Positions 59,247-64,000 of a stretch of DNA of 64,000 bases are shown here, one piece after another. Origin of the DNA: Paenibacillus durus (GTDB taxonomy: Bacteria > Bacillota > Bacilli > Paenibacillales > Paenibacillaceae); the NCBI RefSeq assembly GCF_000756615.1, contig NZ_CP009288.1:5766001-5830000 (forward strand), in the 5' to 3' direction. Within the stretch, counting starts at the first letter, position 1. Each line of letters starts with the position of its first letter. The notes beneath the pieces were generated by a model. It was not told the origin of the DNA. It ran no database searches and saw only the letters and a list, made by a program, of their open reading frames with translations. A program made the translations under genes and the position numbers.

Positions 59247-59825
59247 GTGCCAATGGTGAGTAATATCGAATGGGATGATCTTAATCCTATTGAACGCTAC
59301 AAGATAATGCAGAATCGAATTCCAAAATTCCGCATAGGTACGTATCAGGCAGATATCGGTGAAGTAATTCTGCTTACTCTTTATACGATAGACTTGGTAC
59401 TAAAACAGGAAGGTAAGACACATTACCACTTTTATATTCTAGATGATGCATCCGTCAGCCATTTAATTGGAGTGGCCCTGGGACAAATTTCCGAACCAGG
59501 CATATTGAATCGCGCTTTTATTGCTGTAGATGAAGCTAAACTAGTTTACCGGTTTACCGTAGCGAAAAAATTCAAAATTAGAGATGACAGAGTTAAACAA
59601 CTAAGAATAAATAGCTGGGGCAGAGAGTATATCAAGGAATACAAACTTTTAAAAACACAACAAGACATTTTCGGAACACTACATTCTTATTTCATAAAAT
59701 ATTTCAGGACTCAACAACCTGTTTATGCAAACGTTTGTGCGACTCTACTATTAGACATTAATCCACATACTGCAGAGCAAATCCAATCTTTGAATGACCT
59801 GCTTGACATAAAGCTATTATCTTGA
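59247..59825 (+). CDS. Orphan hypothetical protein in the exporter cluster
   Basis: A 192-residue soluble protein (NIEWDDLNPIERYKIMQNRI, YHFYILDDASVSHLIGVALG, NRAFIAVDEAKLVYRFTVAK, FRTQQPVYANVCATLLLDIN). It has a mixed alpha/beta pattern and no recognised motif. The AAGGGG site fits GTG 59247 best, though ATG 59253 is also possible. It is downstream of the exporter and directly before the IS110 remnant, so it may be a specific immunity, binding or tailoring protein, or simply cluster cargo. I do not recognise it. Confidence 0.6.
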   Translation: MPMVSNIEWDDLNPIERYKIMQNRIPKFRIGTYQADIGEVILLTLYTIDLVLKQEGKTHYHFYILDDASVSHLIGVALGQISEPGILNRAFIAVDEAKLVYRFTVAKKFKIRDDRVKQLRINSWGREYIKEYKLLKTQQDIFGTLHSYFIKYFRTQQPVYANVCATLLLDINPHTAEQIQSLNDLLDIKLLS

Positions 59826-59937
59826 ATTAAGGAGCTATTCCTGTAATGAATTAATTTGAAAGAAAAAAGCGCCTCCTGTATGCTGGGTCTCGAATGCGAT
59901 CACATTCATGCCCTAATTAAAAATGAGGATGCTCACT

Positions 59938-61221
59938 ATGAAGTATAAGTAATCGAAGAAACAGAATCAACGGATTATGCGAATTCCCGAAAAGACCCTT
60001 GTCGTAGGCGCAGACATCGCCAAAGAAACCCACGTGGTCCGCGCCATCGATTTTCGCGGGATTGAGCAGGCGAAGGATTGCGTGTTCCAAAATAACCGCA
60101 CCGGATTCAGTGGATGAAGGAGCTTCAGCGGGAGCATGCCAAGACGGACGTTTATCTTCGGTATCGAACCCACCGGACACTACTGGTTTACGCTGGCGGA
60201 ATATTTAGCGCGGTAGGGCATTCCTTTGGTCATTGTGAATCCGCATCACGTACACAAAAGTAAAGAACTTGAAGACAATTCACCCACGAAAAACGACTAT
60301 AAAGACGCCAAGGTCATTGCCGATTTGGTGCGAAACGGGAAGTACAGCGAACCCAAACTGCCGACGAGCATCTATGCGGATCTACGGGTTCTCATGAATC
60401 TTCGGGAGAAGATTATGGTGAATTTCGGACAGGTGCAAAGGCGGGTGCAGAACTGGCTGGATCGCTTCTTCCCGGAATACACGCAGGTCTTTAAGGACTG
60501 GGAAGTAAAAGCATCGCGAATCACGCTTGGTGAGTTCCCGACTCCAGGAGAAATCGCAGAGCGCGGTGCAGACGCCATTGTACAGAGGTGGAAGAAAGAT
60601 GTGAAGCGAGCTGTAGGCTCTAAACGAGCGAGGCTACTCGTGGAAACGGCAAGAACCTCTATCGGGCTTGCAGAGGGACTTCCTGCAGCGAAAATGGAGA
60701 TCAAAACGCTATTGGAGTTGTATGAAATGTTCGCCAGACAGCTCGAAGAGATTCTGACCGAGGTGGAGCGTCTACTCTCTCAAATCCCGGGAACTTAAGA
60801 GATGCTCACCGTACCGGGCGTGGCTGTGGTCACCTTGGCGGGGTTCCTGGCGGAAGTTGGGGATCTGAGCGGTTACGAGCATGGACAGCAGATTATTCGG
60901 CTGGCCGGACTGAACCTCAAAGAGAACAGTTCGGGAAAGAAAAAAGGCAAATCCAGCATTACCAAACGTGGACGAGCAAGACTTCGAGCCCTGCTGTTCC
61001 GGGCGGTGATGCCCATGGTAGCGAAGAACGCCGAGTTTAAGGCCCTGCACCAGTACTTCACGAAGCGAAGTCAAAATCCGCTCAAGAAAAAGCAATCGAT
61101 TGTCGCCTTGTGTCGGAAGCTGATTCGCGTCCTTCACACGTTAGGTACCAAGGCAACTTCCGTACAATGCAAACGACGTTTTAGGGCCGGTACTCAGGCT
61201 CAGTTACAGATGGCGGCTTAA
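59938..61221 (+). pseudogene. IS110-family transposase with several inactivating lesions
   Basis: The DEDD domain begins MKYK, then TAA replaces codon 5, then SKKQNQRIMRIPEKTLVVGA continues with the first Asp in VGADIAKETHVVRA. A frameshift near 60110, a TAG at 60213 (before GIPLVIVNPHHV) and a TAA at 60796 follow. The C-terminal part (60802-61221) has the transposase_20 helix-hairpin domain EMLTVPGVAVVTLAGFLAEV and IIRLAGLNLKENSSGKKKGK. At least four lesions make it clearly dead. GC is higher than the island around it. Confidence 0.88.
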
Positions 61222-61562
61222 GAAAAACCGAATTCATGTTTCTCACCGGACTGGAATGACCAACGACAATTGAAGCACAGAGCAGCCGTAGGAATCATTT
61301 CCATAAGGACAAAGACCCCGCGTGACATGGGAGGGTAAGCCGTCAAGAGTAGGGTGTGGATATCCATTGTGCGATCATAGGAAATATCCATGGGCTGGGG
61401 ACAAATTCCCCCTCCTCTCTATTCCCGCCACCGGCTCCACCAGAAATAATGTTATCCTTACATGACTTCTCCAACTCTCATCAAGTCAATGGCTGTAAAT
61501 CTAAGAATGAGTGAGCAAACAAGAGAAAATATTAATTTATAGTGGGAGGTACAATTTTAGAT
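61222..61562. other. Region between IS110 remnant and MazG-like gene
   Basis: About 340 bp. The first half probably belongs to the IS110 right end; it shows no clear inverted repeats, as usual in that family. Near 61530-61550 a GGGAGG ribosome site precedes the next gene. I see no ORF with support. Confidence 0.45.
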
Positions 61563-61922
61563 ATGGACAATATTACAAAATTGGTAGAGAGACTGGACAT
61601 TATTCAAAAATTCTCTTTAACCTTATATGGCCGTTACGATCTAAATAAATCCATCATATGGATGGTAGAGGAAATGGGCGAGGTGGTAGCGGCGATTCGA
61701 AAGGGAAAATCAAAGGAAGATATTACAGGGGAACTGGGAGATTTGATGGCCTGGATTATATGCCTAGGAAACATACTGGACATCCGAATAACAGAAGCAT
61801 TGGAGCAAACGTTTACAAAAGAAATGAATAGGCAGCTCAGCCAGTATGGTCACTTGAAATATGCTAGTGAGGGACCAGAACTTCAATCGCATAGTTCAGG
61901 AGTGGATTGTAATAATGTTTAG
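61563..61922 (+). CDS. MazG-like nucleotide pyrophosphohydrolase
   Basis: A 119-residue protein with the all-alpha NTP pyrophosphatase pattern: IWMVEEMGEVVAAIRKGKSK (E-E-x-x-E) and ITGELGDLMAWIICLG (E-x-x-D), the four acidic magnesium ligands. It would hydrolyse NTP or NDP-sugar-like molecules to monophosphate and pyrophosphate. ATG 61563 is 13 nt after GGGAGG, so the start is slightly uncertain (an in-frame GTG at 61542 overlaps the site). The 3' end overlaps the next gene by 8 nt. Confidence 0.82.
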   Translation: MDNITKLVERLDIIQKFSLTLYGRYDLNKSIIWMVEEMGEVVAAIRKGKSKEDITGELGDLMAWIICLGNILDIRITEALEQTFTKEMNRQLSQYGHLKYASEGPELQSHSSGVDCNNV

Positions 61923-62826
61923 CAGGGAAATCGCCATGCCGTTCGGAAACCTGGTTATTCAATCCACTAATTCAGCCTATCTGGCTGAGCGTGTGCTTGG
62001 CTCAGCTTCATACACCAAAACGTTTGCTGATAGGCAATATCATCTTTATCTCCACCACGAACTGCCGCCGGAAACAAAATTCTATCGTCAGGAAATGCTT
62101 GAAAGGGGGATATATCTGGGGCATCATCATGGTGTTTCGGGAAGAATACAGCTTGCTCGCGATGCTTTGAGCATTACACTTGACTGCGGGTCGCAGCAAG
62201 CCTATGAGAAAATTATTTGGTCTTATGCACTGAAGCAGATAATTACCTGCATGTCCTTAGATCATGGCGCACTGCACTTGAAAGCCTCTATGCTGCTGAA
62301 AAATGAGAAAGCAATCTTGCTCCTTGGGAGAGGGAAAAGCGGTAAAACAACACTTGCCTCCTTTTTAGAACAATCTGGTTACTATTTTGCCGGGAATACC
62401 CATGTAATGGTGAAAGATTATGAAGCATGGAGCATTAATAGCTGGAGAAGGATAAGAGACTCTGACGCGCGTGAGAGCTACATTTTACCTGATCACCGAG
62501 ATAAGGCTAACAGCAAAATTCAAGCGATTTATATTGTCGATTGTAACCGAAAAGGGCAATTTGTATGCTCTCCGCTGGATGACAGAACAGCATTGTCGTT
62601 TATCACCTACTTTGCGGCAGCAATAGGAAATTATGATTTAAAGGAGGACATGGTTGATACTCATAGGGATTCCAGCTTTTCGGAACGAATGCGCCTGTTA
62701 GGCACTGAAAATATTTTAATTAGACGTTTGATCCGCAACTTCAAGGTGCACTATATAAGTGCGGATATTTTCGATTCCGATTGCGCAGTAAAAGCTTATG
62801 ATTATATTAATAAAGGGATGAAATAA
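61915..62826 (+). CDS. HPr kinase-like P-loop protein
   Basis: A 303-residue protein. The second half resembles HPr kinase/phosphorylase: an HGALHLKASMLLKNEKAILL strand pair, the P-loop LLGRGKSGKTTLASFLEQSG and YYFAGNTHVMVKDYE, the place of the acidic catalytic residue in the family (here less typical). The N-terminal 120 residues form a separate domain, as in kinases of modified lasso-peptide loci (PadeK-like), rather than the HprK catabolite enzyme. It overlaps the MazG gene by 8 nt and the next by one base (TAATG), a tight operon. The substrate is unknown. Confidence 0.75.
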   Translation: MFSREIAMPFGNLVIQSTNSAYLAERVLGSASYTKTFADRQYHLYLHHELPPETKFYRQEMLERGIYLGHHHGVSGRIQLARDALSITLDCGSQQAYEKIIWSYALKQIITCMSLDHGALHLKASMLLKNEKAILLLGRGKSGKTTLASFLEQSGYYFAGNTHVMVKDYEAWSINSWRRIRDSDARESYILPDHRDKANSKIQAIYIVDCNRKGQFVCSPLDDRTALSFITYFAAAIGNYDLKEDMVDTHRDSSFSERMRLLGTENILIRRLIRNFKVHYISADIFDSDCAVKAYDYINKGMK

Positions 62827-64000
62827 TGAAGATTGCCATAGTGCCTTCGGCTGATCTGTCATATAACTCCGGCAGTATAATTTATGCCAAGAATTTATTT
62901 GAGTTTTTGCATTCTCACGGTCATGAAGCATATTTGCTAGGGAGCAAACCTCCAGATGACGTGAGTGACGAGCTTATGAGATACATTAAAATCGTCCCCT
63001 TTTTGCTGGAACATCCTATTATTGACGATCGTGAAGTAAGTTCTGTGGATTATGCCCAATCATTGTCGGCCATAGTAAACTATTTAGTAGAACTTCACGA
63101 AATAGTAGGATTGGACTTGATTCATGCCCATTATGGTTCCTTTAACAGCTTTGGTGCTTATGTGGCTTTTGGATTGACCGAAGTACCATATATCGTGTCA
63201 AGCTTCGGAAGAGATGTTAATCTCGGATACGAGCATGATCGGAGAATTAAGTGGCTTATTGACGGAAGTTTTTCTAACGCAAGCCGGATCTTAGTTACGG
63301 ACGAAACCATTAAAAACAAAATATGCAGCATGTACTCCTCAGAATGTATTGGGCAGAACATATTGGAAATTCCTATGCCTCTGGATGAGCGGATTTTTCT
63401 AGATAGCAAGGATAGCAAGCTTCACATAGATGAAAAAACGCCTATTCTAGCCACCGTGAACTCCTGTTTTAGTCCGGAAAAAGGAATTGTCACCATATTG
63501 ACCGCTTTCGCAGAAATCGTCAAGAAGATACCTTGCTGTTTAGTCATTGCTGGACAGGATGATCACCCGGAACAAATTCACCGAAAATTATTGGACGAAA
63601 CAGTGAAGAGACTTGGTATAGGAAATGCGGTAATATTCACAGGATATTTAGACAGAGCAAGCGTCGGCCAACTCCTCAGAACAGCTACCCTTCTCATTGA
63701 TGCCAGGCAAAAAGGCAATTTTAGCTCGGTACTTCTGGAAGCGATGTTCATTGGTACACCCGTCGTTGCAACACGGAACGACGCATCTCTTAAAATCATT
63801 AAACATGAATATAATGGTTTATTGTTTAAACAAGAACACTCACGGGAACTTGAAAGTAAAGTGATAGAATGCCTTTTTAATCCAAGTATTCTAACAGGTC
63901 TGAAAGCCGGGATGGCCCAATGGCTTGACGCACAGGGTGAGATTTATAGGGAAGAAAATTGTTTCACCAAAATATTGTCGGTATATAAGGAGATCGCAGG
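62826..64000 (+). CDS. GT4-family glycosyltransferase (3' end outside the window)
   Basis: The ATG at 62826 overlaps the previous stop (TAATG), and the frame stays open to the window end (about 391 residues). The N-terminal half has IAIVPSADLSYNSGSIIYAK, DLIHAHYGSFNSFGAYVAFG and the domain linker region; the C-terminal half carries the GT-B donor domain, FTGYLDRASVGQLLRTATLL and the ExxxxxxxE-type motif NFSSVLLEAMFIGTPVVATR. This is a retaining GT4-type transferase, using a nucleotide sugar. In this operon it probably decorates the cluster's product; acceptor unknown. Confidence 0.85.
   Translation, partial: MKIAIVPSADLSYNSGSIIYAKNLFEFLHSHGHEAYLLGSKPPDDVSDELMRYIKIVPFLLEHPIIDDREVSSVDYAQSLSAIVNYLVELHEIVGLDLIHAHYGSFNSFGAYVAFGLTEVPYIVSSFGRDVNLGYEHDRRIKWLIDGSFSNASRILVTDETIKNKICSMYSSECIGQNILEIPMPLDERIFLDSKDSKLHIDEKTPILATVNSCFSPEKGIVTILTAFAEIVKKIPCCLVIAGQDDHPEQIHRKLLDETVKRLGIGNAVIFTGYLDRASVGQLLRTATLLIDARQKGNFSSVLLEAMFIGTPVVATRNDASLKIIKHEYNGLLFKQEHSRELESKVIECLFNPSILTGLKAGMAQWLDAQGEIYREENCFTKILSVYKEIA

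Overview
The window looks like a chromosomal piece of a Paenibacillus-type spore-forming Firmicute. The evidence is strong Gram-positive ribosome binding sites (AGGAGG type) with many TTG starts, a Spo0E-like phosphatase, type B ribosomal protein L31, a YvaF/YvaE/YvaD-like cluster, HxlA/HxlB and several Bacilli-type families. Most of it is moderately GC-rich housekeeping and metabolic DNA. About 1-1,900 and 54,230-64,000 are clearly AT-rich and look acquired. I saw no rRNA, tRNA or CRISPR array.

Layout. (1) 1-2,640: three small minus-strand genes (nucleotidyltransferase, hypothetical, Nudix) separated by two related 163-166 bp elements that look like integron attC sites, with a decayed tyrosine recombinase behind them. 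(2) 2,750-9,100: methyltransferase, a spermidine/putrescine ABC operon damaged by deletion (potB and most of potC gone), an aromatic-acid exporter-like protein, flavin reductase, EamA transporter and a LysR remnant. (3) 9,155-14,551: aldo/keto reductase, secreted subtilase, hybrid cluster protein with a divergent Crp/Fnr regulator and a clear operator. (4) 14,651-19,341: cyclic-di-GMP block (HD-GYP protein, secreted coiled-coil protein, large sensor with GGDEF and EAL). (5) 19,600-22,135: sucrose phosphorylase with its LacI-type regulator and operator. (6) 22,178-34,000: YciI-like protein, LLM oxidoreductase, peptidase T, HxlR-type regulator, Spo0E-like protein, a HAD/histidine kinase/response regulator operon, hxlAB (formaldehyde fixation), MATE pump, a possible 34-residue membrane peptide and a diguanylate cyclase. 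(7) 34,151-40,954: Vps4-like AAA ATPase plus TPR membrane protein, L31, then an operon with a K+ channel, DUF350 protein, lipoprotein, ATP-grasp glutathionylspermidine-synthase-like enzyme and two unknown proteins; this resembles an envelope-stress neighbourhood. (8) 41,167-52,840: TetR/SMR/YvaD operon (yvaD dead), an MFS gene split by an IS200/IS605-type element, Gfo/Idh oxidoreductase, SRPBCC plus ArsR operon with a textbook promoter/operator, AEC transporter, a DHCW-cupin protein, permease and EcsC protein. (9) 53,398-64,000: an intact IS5-family element, then an AT-rich cluster: nucleotidyltransferase, three-gene ABC-2 exporter, orphan protein, dead IS110 transposase, MazG-like pyrophosphohydrolase, HPr-kinase-like protein and a GT4 glycosyltransferase that runs off the window.

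Two themes stand out. First, gene decay is frequent: potBC, lysR, yvaD, MFS, tnpB, IS110 and the recombinase are all broken, by deletion, nonsense, frameshift or insertion. Second, two regions deserve follow-up as possible new systems: the integron-like cassette array at the left edge and the kinase/nucleotidyltransferase/exporter/glycosyltransferase cluster at the right edge, which has tailoring enzymes known from modified lasso-peptide loci but no visible core peptide machinery inside the window.
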